Assembly (NCBI GenBank): GCA_030035585.1
Contig: CM057474.1
Span: 6,122,001-6,186,000 of the forward strand
Direction of reading: 5' to 3'
From: Dugong dugon
Taxonomy: Eukaryota; Chordata; Mammalia; Sirenia; Dugongidae
Length of the DNA: 64,000 nucleotides
This document shows positions 11,531 through 24,665 of this stretch, piece by piece. The position numbers and the translations under genes were made by a program. Numbering within the stretch: the stretch's first letter is position 1; every line of letters begins with the position of its first letter. A model generated the notes under the pieces. That model was not told the DNA's origin. It saw only the letters and a program-made list of their open reading frames with translations, and ran no database searches.

Positions 11531-12684
11531 CCTGGATCCAAAATTTTACATTCACTTACAGATTGTATTCTTCAAGAGTCAGGCTCGTAGACCGAATTTG
11601 GGTCATAGGTATATCCTTGAGGTTGGAGAAAAGTGAGGTCCTGTGAATGACAACCCTAGAAGATTTACTTGAAGTTGAGACAGTGGATGTGTGTTACAAT
11701 TCCTAAACAATGGACAAAGCAAAATGAATCAAAAAACCGATGTTCATTTTGGGTCTCTCACACATTTTATCTAGCAGAACTTCCTCCATGTTTCTAGTGT
11801 GTTGATGATACTCTGTCTTCATATACTCTTGATAATGGTCATTTGCTCGTTAAATACTCTGTGGCTTATTTCAATGGAATTTTGGGTGTGGGGGGAATGC
11901 TGCCAGGGTTCATAGCTTTAAGTGTTAAAAAGTGATGATCTAATTGTTTACAAAGAACATGGATGACGCATAAACTGCATCTCTCCAGAAGACGGTCAGC
12001 CCCAAGATGAGCCTAGAAATCAGTTCTGTGGGTGAGGATCCTCTTATCCTCTTTTTGAGACAAGAAGGTATGTAGCTAACGTCAGAAACGTGAAGAGTCA
12101 GATGAAAACTATGGAACTCTGTGTAGTTACCGTGGAACAAAACAGCTGTGCGACTTCATGGGGGTAGAGTTTGGCTCTGTATAAAGAAGGAGTGTTTTAA
12201 ATAACTGGAACTGACCAACAAAGGCATGAGCTGACTGCTACAGGAAATGTTCAATCAGGGCAGAGGAAGATCTCTCATAGGAATGGAGATTCCTTGGTTT
12301 GGAGAGAATCACGTGGCTCTCGGATTTTTACCGGCTCAGTAATTCGGGGATTTCAGAAGAAGGTTGGTTATGGCTCCCTCACCTACTTACCAGTCTTTTT
12401 AAAATGGCATCGGCTCCAAGCTTGATCTAGGAAAACGGTTCAAAAACAGATGCAATCAAAGGTGGCAGCTTATGCTTGGGTTAGGCATTTAATGCTAAAT
12501 TACTCAAGATTTGTAATTACACTGCCATTTATAGGGCACACAAAATACTTTTTTAAATTTTTGTAAAATTTAAAAATCAGACTTACCAGAACCATTATAA
12601 AATAATCATAAGATGTGTTAAATATTTTTCAATTAAAATACACTGTTTTTAGAAGCTTATAATAAAAACTCCATTGTTAATTCA
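11531..12684. other. No feature recognised
   Basis: This stretch is mostly unique-looking AT-rich DNA. A 66-codon minus-strand open frame at 11940-12140 has no recognisable motif. Confidence 0.5.
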
Positions 12685-13500
12685 TCAGATCGTTTGTTGA
12701 GCATTTAGCACATGCAAGCACAATGATCAGCACATGGTTTATGCTTTTAAGCTGCTCACTGGAAAGTTTTATGTCTAGATGATTAAACTCAGAGGGGTGA
12801 ATTAACTGTCTAGAGGAGACTTCCCAGAGGAATGAATGGTAATTGGCATGAGTGTTGAAGAATGAGGAACAGTTTTTCAGGAGAACTTATACAGACAAGG
12901 TCATTCAAGGTACAAAGAACAACATGTTCAAAATAATTAATATGGCATGTTTGGAAGGCTACACATAATTTGGTGATGTTACAATAAAATGTGAAAGGAG
13001 AAACAGTGGGGGGTGAGGCTGATAGGGATCAGATTATGAAGAGCTTTGTATGCCATATCAGTAAGATTAAACTCTTTTCTAAGGCAATGGGGAATCAAGG
13101 GAGTATTTAAACTTACCTTATTAACAAAACCAAAAAACCAAACGCATTGCTGCCAAGTAGATTCCGACTCATAGTGACTCTGTAAAAGAGAATAGAACTG
13201 CTATGGGTTTCTAAGGAGGAGCTGGTGGACTTGAACTGCTGACCTTTTGGTTAGCAGCTGAGCTGTTAACCACTGTGCCATCAGGGGTCCCCCATATTAA
13301 CAAGGTTGTAATAGTCAAGAACAAGGAGGTTGAAAAGTTAGATAACATTGAAGAAGCGCTATGAAAACACAAGGATACTGTTCACAACAAGGAATGGATG
13401 GTGACTTAAGAAACAGAGGAAGCCAGGTCCCTAACTGCCATTTATTGAGGTTAGAGAATATAATTGCCTACTGTAAGTTAAAATGTTGACTGTCTCTGCT
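12685..13500 (-). mobile_element. Antisense L2, split by a SINE
   Basis: The order of blocks matches antisense L2: 3' end near 12690, 'agattatgaagagctttgta' near 13031, then 'ggttgtaatagtcaagaaca' and 'ggaatggatggtgacttaag' after the SINE. The SINE at 13128-13295 interrupts it. Confidence 0.55.
13128..13295 (-). mobile_element. AfroSINE, antisense, in L2
   Basis: It is a full-length antisense copy (caaacgcattgctgcc to gccatcaggggtcc). The direct repeat attaacaa flanks it at 13120-13127 and 13296-13303. Confidence 0.88.
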
Positions 13501-14744
13501 ATGGTCAGAATAACACAGAACACACCTCCTTAATTGTCCTCAGGTTGAATTAGAAACCATTTAGGTAGGGAAAGGGGAGGTATGACACATAGAATAACCT
13601 ACAGGAGAATGAATATTACAAAGAGCCCAAATTATAGATTTTTCTTGCTGAAAGGAGACAGATCAGATACTTCATTCATGATTTTGAAAATGGCAATGAA
13701 CAATTTAGTGGTGATTTCTTTTTAATAAGTATATGGCCTGGAAGGTCTGCTTACTATCTTTTTCAATTTCTATTTTCTGAAAGATTCCCACTAAAATCAT
13801 AGAATTTTTAGATTAAGTTTAAACTTCATAGGTATTACCCAAAAACTTTTGGGAAAAAAGTATAATAGGAAATTAATATTGGCTATATTTAGGATGTATG
13901 TGTGTTTCTATGTGTTTTACAGTGTATTATGTGAAGTATTAATCAATCAAAAAAGAATATGCAAAAAGTAATTAGTTCAATGATAGAATTAAACTATTAG
14001 AATGTTTTATAAAATTAATTAATATATTATAGAAATATTACATTAGAAATATGGTTCTGGTTCCTTAGGCTAAAATATTGCTGAGTTCAGTAATTAAAAA
14101 TCTTTAAAATTACAACATGGTTATTAGTGGGAAAAAATGAATAATGTAATTTCGGCTGCACCCAATTGAAATATAAAATAATCTTAAATTTGTGACTATG
14201 CTTTTGACTGTCCCTAGTTTATCAAAAATGAAAATTCTCTTTGCTGTGGATTATGCTTTCATCATGCCTGGAAATATGTTTTCATTAGTGTCCACAAGAA
14301 ATAAAACAGAAGTCTCATTTAGTTGAAAACTATTTTCACAGCAACTCAATTTTAAGCAAGAGAAAGAAGTTAGTTTCTCTTTTGAAAAGAGAAATTAGTA
14401 TTAAAAATTATACATGATTCTTAATTGTAAAATGTCAAAGGAAGAAAAAAATATTTATGTGTCATTTTTTTTGTCATAGAAGATCTTTTGATTTGGAAAT
14501 CCGGAAGAACCAACCCTGGATTTTTTTAAAACAATAATGCCAACACAAAAGTGGAATATTTGGAATAGGGGAAGTAGATAATAGACATTTATAGCCTTTT
14601 AGGTTTTGCTCTTCTCCTTCCAACAAATACCCAACAATACTTATCTAGGGAACTAGGTCCAGATCCGTTCCTCCCGCTTCAACTATCCTGCGCTGTATTT
14701 CAGGAAGGCTGATCCTTAAAGGCTTTGTATTTTAGGCTGCCTTT
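13501..14744. other. No feature recognised
   Basis: AT-rich sequence without a recognisable repeat block or plausible exon. Confidence 0.45.
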
Positions 14745-15130
14745 TTGCTTTTCATTTTCTTTTTTTAAATTTTATTATGCTTTAGGGGAAAGTTTACAGC
14801 TCAAGTTTATTTCTTATTCAAAAATTTATACATACATTGTTTTGAGACATTGCTTACAATCCCCACAACGTGACAGCACACTCCCCCTTTCCACCCTGGG
14901 TTCCCCATGTCCATTCATCCAGTTCCTGTCCCTTCCTGCCTTCTCTCGTCTTGCCCTTGGACAGGAGTTGCCCATTTGGTCTTGTATATCTGACTGAATC
15001 AGGCCGCCTTTTTAAGAGATTCTGGCAGGTTTGCCCAATGATAGTCACTGGCAGGAGACTGGAAGACAGCCAGAGGGAGAGGAAAAGGAGGAAAACCTCC
15101 CTTTCTGCCTCAGTGGTGGTGTTTGCATCT
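14745..15130 (-). mobile_element. LINE 3'-end-like sequence, antisense, afrotherian type
   Basis: The plus strand from 'attttattatgctttagggg' through 'acattgcttacaatcccc' resembles a LINE 3' region I associate with elephant-lineage L1 in antisense. It is C/T-rich and gives overlapping incidental frames on both strands. The family is uncertain. Confidence 0.4.
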
Positions 15131-15139
15131 CCCGCACAG

Positions 15140-15532
15140 CCCCATCACCATCCGTCGGTTTGTCGTACTGCGATGGCTTGCATGTTGCTATGATGCTGGA
15201 AGCTCCGCCAACAGTATTTCAAATACCAGAAGAGTCACCTCTGGTGGGCAGGTTTCAGCAGAGCTTCCAGACTAAGACAGACCAGAAAGGCCTGGTGATC
15301 TAGTTCCAAAAATTAGTCAATGAAAACTCTACGGATCACCACAGAATATTTCCTGATGTTGTGCTAGAAGCTGAGCCCCATGGTTGGAAGGCATTCAGAA
15401 TACACAGTAACCACAAAAATGGACTCTAGCACACCAGCCATTGTGAAGATGGGCAGGACTGGGCATCACTTCGTTCAGTTGTACCTGGGATCACCCTGTG
15501 ATGAAGCCAACTCAGTGGCAACTAACAACAAC
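15140..15532 (+). mobile_element. Internally deleted RTE (5' UTR joined to 3' tail)
   Basis: The left part matches the RTE 5' leader ('tgctatgatgctggaagctc', 'agcttccagactaagacaga'). Around 15400 it jumps to the distal 3' region and ends in aactaacaacaacaac. Almost the entire coding region is absent. A comparable leader-to-tail structure is at 36341-36797. Confidence 0.75.
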
Positions 15533-16896
15533 AACATCACTGCTCCTGCACCTCCTGGACAGGAGTGACATGGTCCCACCTTCTGTCGGATGACAGCATC
15601 TCCCGGCCTTCTCCCACACTGCCTTACCCATTTGCCTTTTCCACCCAGGGGTTAGTAGTGACCTCCTGCTGTTGATGGTCTCTGGGTTTCCTCACTGTTC
15701 CCCATTGGGCATCTCACATCTTCCAAAACTGTGTAACTAATTTCATGCATTGAATACATTCTCTTAGAAATAATTGAAGTGGGTACTCTTTTCTTATTTA
15801 GACTTAAACTGAATCAGATACTGTGTTCTATCCTAAATTTCTTTTTCTCCCCCCAAATTACATACTGAATTAAAAGCAAAAGATGATGTGGTTGGAATAG
15901 AAAGAAACCTCAGCATGTGAGATGAATAGAATTATGATGTGATGGCATTTAAATATTGGAACAGTGTCTGACATAGGAATAGCTTTGTCCTACCAAAAGA
16001 AGGTCATAGGTGATCAGAAAGACTCTTTTTATCTTCAGTCATGTGGCTTCCATGCTTCCATGATAAGTGGGAGTCTCAGACTGGGGCCCTTTGAGAATTT
16101 TATCAGGGCAGAAACCATGTCTTTTTTGGTAACTCCTGCCAGTGTAAGGGGCCTTTGATGATATCATGGAGGGAGACTTAACTTCTGTTCATCCCTGGGA
16201 TAAATGTTAAAGATAACGATCTATCTGGAACAGCGTTACAGAGGCCAAATGAGGGCAACATATGCCCAAAGCCCAGCTGGTATTAGCACTGTGATTCTAC
16301 TGAATGAATGCTGGAGGCCGGGTCACAGAAGGAGGTGAGCACTGACATTCAATGAGAACAAATTATTTCTATTTCCAGGTAAAAGGTCTCTACCTGAGAC
16401 AGGAGAAGGAAAGAAAGCAATGTAGGCTGCCTTTATTATAACTGAAGTTGATGGTGGAGTTTATAGTTTTGAAAATTCTGGAACTACAGATATACTGCAT
16501 TCAGGTGCTAGGTTGACTAACAAGATGAGAACAGATCACTCTGTGAACAAAGGCAGATAAATGCCAGATCAGCAGTTTTATTTTTTCCCTGTCGGTGACT
16601 TTTCCAGTAAATAAGAAAAGCTGAAGTAAGCAAGACATATACATACCAAAACTTTCTATCCCTCAGAGAGAAAGTCTATTTATTACAGATGAAGCGCTTC
16701 AGTTTCTAAAGGCCATGAAGGCAAAATGAGAGAAGTAAGTGAAATTTTGAGAACCAATGGGAAGAGATCAGATTTAGCCACCAACAGGCATCAATTAGGG
16801 ACCAGATTTTCATCAAATGAGAAAACTTCAACAATTCAGAAAAAATTAAGTGGTTTAAGAAAATAGATGAATATTTTGTAACTCTATTGATATAAG
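15533..16896. other. No confident feature
   Basis: 15541-15720 is C/T-rich and may continue the LINE-like sequence seen before the RTE. The rest is unassigned. A 64-codon open frame at 15964-16158 has no recognisable motif. Confidence 0.4.
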
Positions 16897-17062
16897 GGAA
16901 ACCCTGGTGGTGTAGTGGTCAAGTGTTACGGCTGTTAACCAAAACGTCAGCAGTTCAAATCCATGAGGTGCTCCCTGGAAACTCTATGAGGCAGTCCTAC
17001 TCTGTCCTATAGGGTTGCTCTGAGTTGGAATCAACTCGATGGCAATGGGTTTTGTTGTTTTT
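16897..17062 (+). mobile_element. AfroSINE with 12-bp target duplication
   Basis: It is a full-length plus-strand copy. The repeat tattgatataag at 16885-16896 and 17063-17074 is perfect, which marks exact boundaries. Confidence 0.92.
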
Positions 17063-17412
17063 TATTGATATAAGAATAGATATAAAATAATCCTAGTGAT
17101 ACAGTGCAGATATAACATGCAAGTAGCAGAAAAAGCTGTGTTTATTATTTGAGATTTTAAGTAATTTTTTTTTAGATATAATTCATGGTCATGATCTGAA
17201 ATACTGAATCACCTGATTTATTCTAGTACTTTGTTTTCATCTCGGTATGAAGTCCTAGCCATTCTTTCTCATGCACTGCTTTGCCATACTAACTGTTGTC
17301 ATTTTTCCTAGTCCTAAAATGACATATTCTCTTCTTGTGATAGCATACGCTTGTTTCAAGACCTGCAAGTTTCTTTTATCAAATTATCTTCTATGATACC
17401 TTATGATTCATT

Positions 17413-17450
17413 ATGTTGTTAGGTGCCATCGAGGCAGTCGCAACCCATGA
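17413..17450 (-). mobile_element. Short RTE/AfroSINE tail fragment
   Basis: Only 'tgttgttaggtgccatcgag' and a few following bases are present, so this is a very short 5'-truncated insertion. Confidence 0.55.
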
Positions 17451-19433
17451 TTCACCATAGAATTTAAAAAAAGATTATAAAGCTAAGCTATTGCTGTAAT
17501 TGATTTAAAACACTCTAAAATCTTTTGATAATGGTTATATAACTTCAAAACATGACTTTTTATTTATTGCAAATTCACAAACTATATATAGATATATGAT
17601 CTATGTAGATCTATGTAGATATATGAGCTATGATTTGTTGATTGTAGCATTTCAATTATAGTAAAGGTAATTACATATGTATATATTTTCTTTTTTTCCT
17701 GAAGGAAGCCCTCATTCTCTGGATAATCACATTTTGAATGAAGAGAAAGTATCAAAATCTTCGGTTACCCTGGAGATACGCTTTTCTCAGTATTTTGTTA
17801 TTCTGGCCTCATGATGGCACCAAAGGGTAGGAAATCATTCCTTTTTTGACTACCTGTTTATTTCCTGAATTGCAATTCAAAAAACAAAAAAGAAAAAAAA
17901 TAGCAAAGGGCAATTGGATTTGCCAAAACTGTTAAACAGAGGGGGTTGAGAGGTTGGCACAATTTTGAGTATACTTCCTTTAGTGTGAATGGTTACCCTT
18001 CTGTCCTACTTCTTTCTTTTCAAGACACTTCCCCTCTCCTTTCTGTCAGATGATTTTGCCCCTTTCCCAATATTTCTTATGCCAATTAATTTCCTCTTGT
18101 TACAACAAGAAAGGGTGCTGCTGATAAAGCAGATTTGCTTGGTCTAATTGTAACAATAGATTTGTGTCTGACTCACATTGAAAGACGCAGGATTAGCAGA
18201 TGGTGAAGAAGCCCCCTCTGGAAGGAAACATAGATCATGAAATATAATAAAATGCCTTTGAGGTGATATCTCACTCATTTTCTAATTTCTTACAGAATAG
18301 ACATTTAGGATCTAATTTGACACCATAATAAATCTTACTTACGATTAATGGCAGCCATCTCTGCTGTTGTATTTCTTATTGGTAGAGGAGATACAGTTAA
18401 TGTGTGAGTTCAAACGAATGCCTGCTGTGTGGGAAACTCCATATATAAATTTCTGTGCTAGCTTTCTGTCGCATATTGAAGGAGAATCAAATAAATGTAA
18501 GATGACATTTTTTCCTTCTAAGATGCTTGTAATCCAGCTGGAGTGAGAGAATATAATTATCTCTGAAAGTATTAACAATACTAATCAGTAACAATCTGAA
18601 ATCCTTGAATATTAGGAAATAAAAATAGTACAAAATGGATTTTTACTAAGAAAAAACTTTAAAACACCACATGACAGCTTTTTTCCCCCTAAATGTGAAG
18701 CAAAAACGTATTTTTAAGATGAGTAAATTATGCTTCGCGACACAGCCTTTATACCTAGCAGTTGACTCTTCCAATCTGTAGGATATATTTTTATCTATTT
18801 ACTCTGTTTCTTCAGATTTCATAATCCTTTGTGTTGTTGCAAAAAAAGAAAAATCACAAAAATAGTCTGTAAAAGCACACCCAATCTTTGTTTCTAGTTC
18901 CTTCGGGATTTGAGGACCATCTTACAAGGTCTATGTTCAACCGTTTCTCGTATTCTCTCTTGCACACGTTCACCGTGCCTCCCTCTTCTGCAGGCAACAA
19001 ACATAGTAAGGTTAGGTCCTTTCCTGCTTCCCTGCATATCTCTGGGTCAGCTTGCTGAAATACGGTGTTACTCTAGACTTTTTGTAATGGGTATTGTGCC
19101 TCCTTTTCGTACTCCTATAGTAAATGCAATAAAGTAAACATCCATTACTGACATTTGTAAAAAAAACGGGATGGTTCTTTGGTTCTGGCTTCTTATCAAA
19201 TCTTGGATTCATAAATTTACATATTCTGTCTTCCTCTAAAATCCCTGAGAAGCTTGAGGCTAGGCTACAGGGCAACCTGAGAAGTAGAACCTTTTGTTTT
19301 TCTCCTTCTTGTCATTGTCTTGGAGCAAGTTTGTGTTCCTAAACTAGCTGTTTCTTTTTAAGGGAAGTTCCTTCTCTATTCAGTACACCGCCTGGGTAAT
19401 TAAGGAATGGGCTTTGTCCCTCAGATGGAAAAA
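17451..19433. other. Mostly unassigned DNA
   Basis: No repeat is clearly recognisable. A short AT-repetitive patch (atgtagatctatgtagatat) lies at about 17601-17620. On the minus strand 18345-18578 holds a 77-codon open frame ending near a good donor-like gtaagt; see findings. Confidence 0.4.
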
Positions 19434-19566
19434 AGGCCTGGCGATCAACTTCCAAAAGGTCACAGCCACTGAAAATGGTATGGAGCACAGTTCTACTCTG
19501 ACATACATGGGGTAGCTATGATTCAAAATCAGCTTGATGGCAACTGGTTTGGTTTTTTGGTTTGGT
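19434..19566 (+). mobile_element. AfroSINE variant, 5'-truncated
   Basis: It starts within the 'ggcctggcgatcaacttcc' segment of the longer SINE variant and ends in the 'gatggcaactggtttggtt' tail. The tRNA-related head is absent. Confidence 0.75.
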
Positions 19567-19898
19567 GATTAGCTCTTTGCCTCCAAATCGCCATATCCAT
19601 ATGATACTTCTTGGCATTCGCTTTAAAATCCTGTATTTTCACACAAATAACATGGCCTTCTGCGTTTGTCTGCCAGAGGCACCCTCCTCCGTGCCACCAG
19701 GTATTTTAATAAGCACGCTATGCTATTTTTTTTTACAACATGTGGAAGAGGACTGGCTTGTGAGGGTGATTCCCGGGGCAGGGTGCTGCTGGCAAACAAA
19801 CGCAGACTGCGCACGTTCTGTGCATAAAAAGATGGTCAGTCCCGAATGGAACTAGGATGCCGACGAGTATTAATACCCAGGTATATATAGCTTCTTAA

Positions 19899-20128
19899 GG
19901 AGCCCTGGGAGCGCAGTGGTTAAGCGCAGGGCTGCTAACTGAAAGGTCCGCAGTTCAGATGGGAGGTTTGAACCCACCAGCCTCACCAGCGGCTCTTCAG
20001 GAGAAAAGACCTGGTGATCTGCTCATTTAAATATTACAGCCTAGGAAACTCCATGGGGCAATTCTGCTCTGTCCTATAGGGTCGCTATGAGTCGGAGTCG
20101 ACTCAAAGACACACAACAAAAACAGCAT
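19899..20128 (+). mobile_element. AfroSINE, long variant
   Basis: It has the usual head (ggagccctgggagcgcagtg), a decayed duplication near 'ggtttgaacccaccag', the extra 'agacctggtgatctgctc' block, and an acacaacaaaaaca tail. An imperfect flanking repeat (atagcttcttaag and atagattctaag) supports insertion. Confidence 0.88.
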
Positions 20129-21829
20129 AGATTCTAAGAGTGCTCATCTAGCATATAGTCTTACACTGGGTTTTCTGTTTTATTAGAAATAATCTATAGG
20201 ATCAGATGATTATGATTAGTAAAGAAACACAACCCAGAACTTTACAAATGAAAGTAAAAATGAGTTTCTCCCTTTTAGGTCACTGTTATTTTCACAAGAG
20301 TAAGGTTAAAAAAAAAAGAGTTAGAGAGACTGAAGCCTTCTTTGCTTTTCCTGTGGACTTTTAATATTGGTACGGAGATATGTTCTTGCCATCTATCCAT
20401 TGCATATCGTGTTTTAACAAATATCTTTCAAATTCAAAGCCCTTTCCTAGGAAATATAGGGGAGACAATTCAGAAACATAGGATAACAGTGATGTAAATG
20501 TGATTGCACTGGACTGAATTGTAATGTGCAATAAACTCAATGTTAGATGTTGAAAAAGTCCATGGAAAAAAGGTACGGCATTAATCCAGAATAAAATGTG
20601 GAATTTTCCCAAAGATACAGTCAGCTCGGAGGCAAGGACTTTGAATGACTTTTCCTGCTTTAAATGGTTTTCCATCATCTTCAGTCCTTAGAGTGGCACC
20701 AATTCAGGAATTATTTAAACCTAAAAAAGGGTGATGTAGATATACATATAAAATTTCTGTGATTTTATTTTAATGACTTTCATCTTTATTAACTTCGGGA
20801 AATGGAAAATTTTAACTGGATTCTATTAAACTTAAGTTGCATAATTGTATAAATTGATGATAGATAACGGCTTTTAAAATTCATTTGAATAGTCTCTACT
20901 CTAGATGGGCAAAATCATAACATGAATTTTGAAATTTGAAGCTGAAATAGTACTATTAATCAAATTAGTGTCCCTCTTCTCCAGATGGAGAAGCCAAGAA
21001 ACCCAGAGATTACCTACTTGTAGCTAGTTGATGGTTGGCCCTAGACTAGAATCTAGAACTTTTGAATACTTGTTGAGTATTTTCTGGTTTTGGTTTTTGT
21101 TCAGGTTTTTATTTTTTCTCAGAAAAATAAAACCAACCTGTGTCTTCTGGAAAAACAGAAGAGGGCTGTAAATTTAGAAACAAAATATAATTTTGTATTA
21201 TTCTAAGTTTATGAATTTTTTCCTTTCTTTCTTAAATTTTCTTCTTTTCCTCAAAGATAGGAAATACTAAGGTTTACTGGATTCCTTATGGTCTAGCAGT
21301 ATGCCCTTTATCAGCTACAAAAGTAAACAAATGGAGTAAATTCAATAATAAATCTATAATTATTCATAATTTATTGATGCATTTATAATAAATGCCTGAA
21401 TAGATTTTGCCTGACTTTAGTTCTAACAGCTCATATTTATAAAGAGTAAAGCAAGTTTACATCTACATATATGTTCACAAACATATATGTCCATATATGT
21501 ACACACGCATATAAATAAAACTTCTATTATTAACAACCTAATATTTGTAGTTATAAGTTTTAATATTTCTGAGGCCCACAAAACAATGCCTAGTGTACAT
21601 TAAGTAACCCACGAGTGTTTCCTTTGTGCTTTGATGAGGTAGTCTGTGACCTAACTGTATTTTAGATCCATGTATAACAATGAAAATGCATAGGCCTGTT
21701 TCACTTAAAAATACGAATTTCTTTTTTATACAAAAAGTATAAAAAAGAGTCTCCACTATGGCTTCAACATTTCTGAAAACATTACATATCTACCAGTCAG
21801 TAAATAATAAGACCTAAATGAGTAGCATG
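20129..21829. other. Mostly unassigned DNA, possible MIR
   Basis: Apart from a weak antisense MIR-like patch at about 20975-21070, I see no clear features. The 105-codon minus-strand frame at 20361-20678 has no recognisable motif or exon signals. Confidence 0.35.
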
Positions 21830-22020
21830 GAAAGTAAGTCTTGTGGAAGTTAAGCAGAGGGAAAGATTGCTTCCAGATGAGATGGTAAGGGAATGCTTTA
21901 CAGGAGAAGCAGGATTTGAGCTAGGCTTTGAAAAATGGGCAGGATTTGGATACGCAAAGCAAGGAGGCTTGGGTTGGGAGGTATTATAACAGGAGCAAAG
22001 TGTAAAGGCAGAGCTTATCT
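21830..22020 (-). mobile_element. Antisense L2 fragment
   Basis: Blocks such as 'gcaggatttgagctaggctt' and 'atgggcaggatttggatac' match antisense L2. A 158-codon minus-strand frame at 21797-22273 overlaps it and is therefore not a gene candidate. Confidence 0.6.
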
Positions 22021-24049
22021 TCATTTTTCTCTGCCTCAGGGTTGATGAGAGGAGATAAATATGTTTAAGCATGAAACCGAGAGGGAACTCTCCTCCTTTT
22101 CCTTTCATTGACTTTTGAACTTTCTCCACTATCGCTATGTTTTCAAAACAAGCCTCTTGTTCTGACAGTTGGACAACTCTCTTTTCTATTATGCTCCCTA
22201 GGATAATGATATATTCATATCTGTTGCTTAGAAACAATATATTCTCATAATTATGACATTCTTCCATATTCACAGTGTTGAAATGAAAGCAACTTATGTG
22301 TGTGTGTGTGTTGTTCTGTATACCCTGGATTTTTCTAGTTCATAAAGAAACAAGGCAACTCTGCTTCTTTATTCCATCAGAGTAAGGAGAAGGATATTTT
22401 CTCAACTCAAGCAAAATAACAATAGAAGTACAGCTGGGCATCGGAGGACACCGAGCATACCGTGTTTAATCAACTTCATAGAAATCTGGTCACAAGAAGT
22501 GGTCATGGAGATAAGTGTCTCCTCAGAAACAAGGCTCTGCTTTCCATTTTAGAACAAACAACTCTTACCTGTATTCTCTCTACGGCCAGGGGCACATTCT
22601 TGTCTAGATTGGCCAAGGAAAGATATGTGACAGTTTAATCACTAGTAGGATTTATAATCACAGAATCTTACCTTAACAAAAATGAAATTAGGAAGGGATG
22701 TTTGCTGAAAAAAAAATCTCCTAAATGCATAACCAAGCTGAAAATAAATGATTTGGGGATTTTTTTGCTGTTTAGGATTATCTGCACCAGTGAGCCCCTC
22801 TATTACTTCTTATAACCAAGTGTTGACTTAGTTTGTCAGCTAGAAGGCTACCTTAGCTGCAAGAATATGTAGTAATTACAATAGATTTGTGTTATCTGTC
22901 AATGTAAATCCCTGCATCAGTTCTGTATACAGATATAAGTATTTTATTTTCTATTTTATTTGGTCAAAGTTGCTTTGAAACATACTCAGGGTGAACTTTG
23001 GGTTAATAAATGAAAAGATTGCTTGAGCAAATATCAGATATGGTGCAAATTAGCTGGGTTTCATTTTTCCTAAATAATGTAGTCTCATCTGTTAATAGAC
23101 ATCAGTTCAATCTACAATATTTATTACACTCCTTTTGTGAGCAAAATCCTGTGATTGCATCACCTGAGGAGTTATTGAGATATGATTAAAGCCTAGGATT
23201 TCAGCTGGGCAAGCCCCCAGCCTTTGTGGCTCCACTTTGCACCTTAAAAGTTGCATTTGCACCTGCAGAAAGCTGAAATGAATCACAAGTCAGTACATGT
23301 GTGTTCCATTATTCATTTTTTTTTTTTTTTTATGAGCAGATGTGGGTGATGTGGGCAAAGAGCTAGATGCATCTTTAATTGAGAAAACCTGTGGAAAAGT
23401 TATCCCTAACTCTCTCCTGGGGAATTGATTTAGAACACAACACACCATGATTTGGAAACTGCAAGTCAGACCCAAATGTTGCCCAGACAACCTGCACGTG
23501 AACACAGGCTGTCAGAGATGAATATTAAGGACATTAATCCTCAGATTTTCTTTCTTTCAGAATTTCTCTATGAATAATGCTGTGTCCATTAGGTCTATTG
23601 TTTTAATGTTCACTCAAATAACTTAATGTAAACCATCGGGCTTAAAAACCAAAAAATTCAGTGGCATTCACTTATAGAAAAATAAATTGGGTCCCAAACT
23701 TATTTTTCCATATTACATTCACACAGAAAGCCTTAGAACTGTTTGATTTAAAGCTATTTTGTTTCATTTACACTTAATTAACATTTATCTTCGAATATAT
23801 ATTCTATAGAAGACACTCTGCTAGTTGCTAGTGGTGAGGTGTGGTGGTAAAAGTTAATGAAATGCAGACCCTGACATAAAGAAATGCGTAATTTTAAAAA
23901 AGCACAGTTTATAAGGCTTGGGTATTCTAGAAATTATTATAATGATATAGCTTTTGGTCACATCAAAGTTTCCTTTGTTTTGTATATGTAATTGAAAATT
24001 AGATTGTTTCACAAAAACGAATGTAGTGCCTACATAAGCCAGTGCCAAT
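22021..24049. other. No confident feature
   Basis: AT-rich, with a short (TG)n at about 22296-22311 and a T-run at 23317-23332. No exon or repeat is convincingly recognised. Confidence 0.4.
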
Positions 24050-24665
24050 GTTAGGTATTGAGGATACGATGAGGAATAAGACAATGAGGAATAATATCTT
24101 AACAAATTTATAGTCCAATCAAGGAGGCCAATGAAGCAATTATGATACAGTTATCAAAACAAAAAAAAATCCAAACCACTTGCTGCTGAGTTGATTCCAG
24201 CCTATGGCAACACCATGAGTTACAGAGAACTGCTCCGTATGGTCTTCTTGACTTCTGTAAGGTCTCTTTCTGGAAGCAGATCTCCAGAGTGGGTTCAAAA
24301 TGCCAACTTTTAGGTTAGTAGTCATTAACTGCAAACCATTTGCACCACTCAGGGATCCTACAGAGTGATCGGTGGTAGCAAAAATGTCCGAGGAGCTGAT
24401 GGGAACCAAAAGGAAAAACACCTACCTCAGCACAAGGACACTTGATAAGATAGAAAATTACATCCACAATATACCTGAAAGATGAGTTGGTGTTAGCCAG
24501 GTTTGGAGAAGACATGGAAGGGAGGTATAGGCAGAGAACAAAACATGTGAAGGATACAGAGATAAGGTAAAACATGATACCTGAGGGGAACAGCAAAGAC
24601 ATGTATAATACACAAGCATAGAGCAAGGAAAATAGTAGGGAAGATGAAGTCAGAGAGATAATCAT
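24050..24665 (-). mobile_element. Antisense L2, split by a SINE
   Basis: The 3' end lies near 24055 (aggtattgaggatacgatga) and similarity continues past the SINE with 'gaggggaacagcaaagacat' at about 24573. Broken minus-strand frames overlap it. Confidence 0.5.
24156..24358 (-). mobile_element. AfroSINE variant, antisense
   Basis: The A-rich end and 'ttgctgctgagttgattcc' begin the copy, and 'gcaccactcagggatcc' ends it. It belongs to the older variant with the 'gaagcagatctcc' block and interrupts L2. Confidence 0.82.

Noticed and set aside
19562..19855. 97-codon plus-strand frame with overlapping minus-strand frame
   Set aside because: No recognisable motif, no clear splice sites in frame, and frames on both strands suggest chance.
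21797..22273. 158-codon minus-strand open frame
   Set aside because: It overlaps antisense L2 and has no recognisable domain. The length is within chance for this composition.
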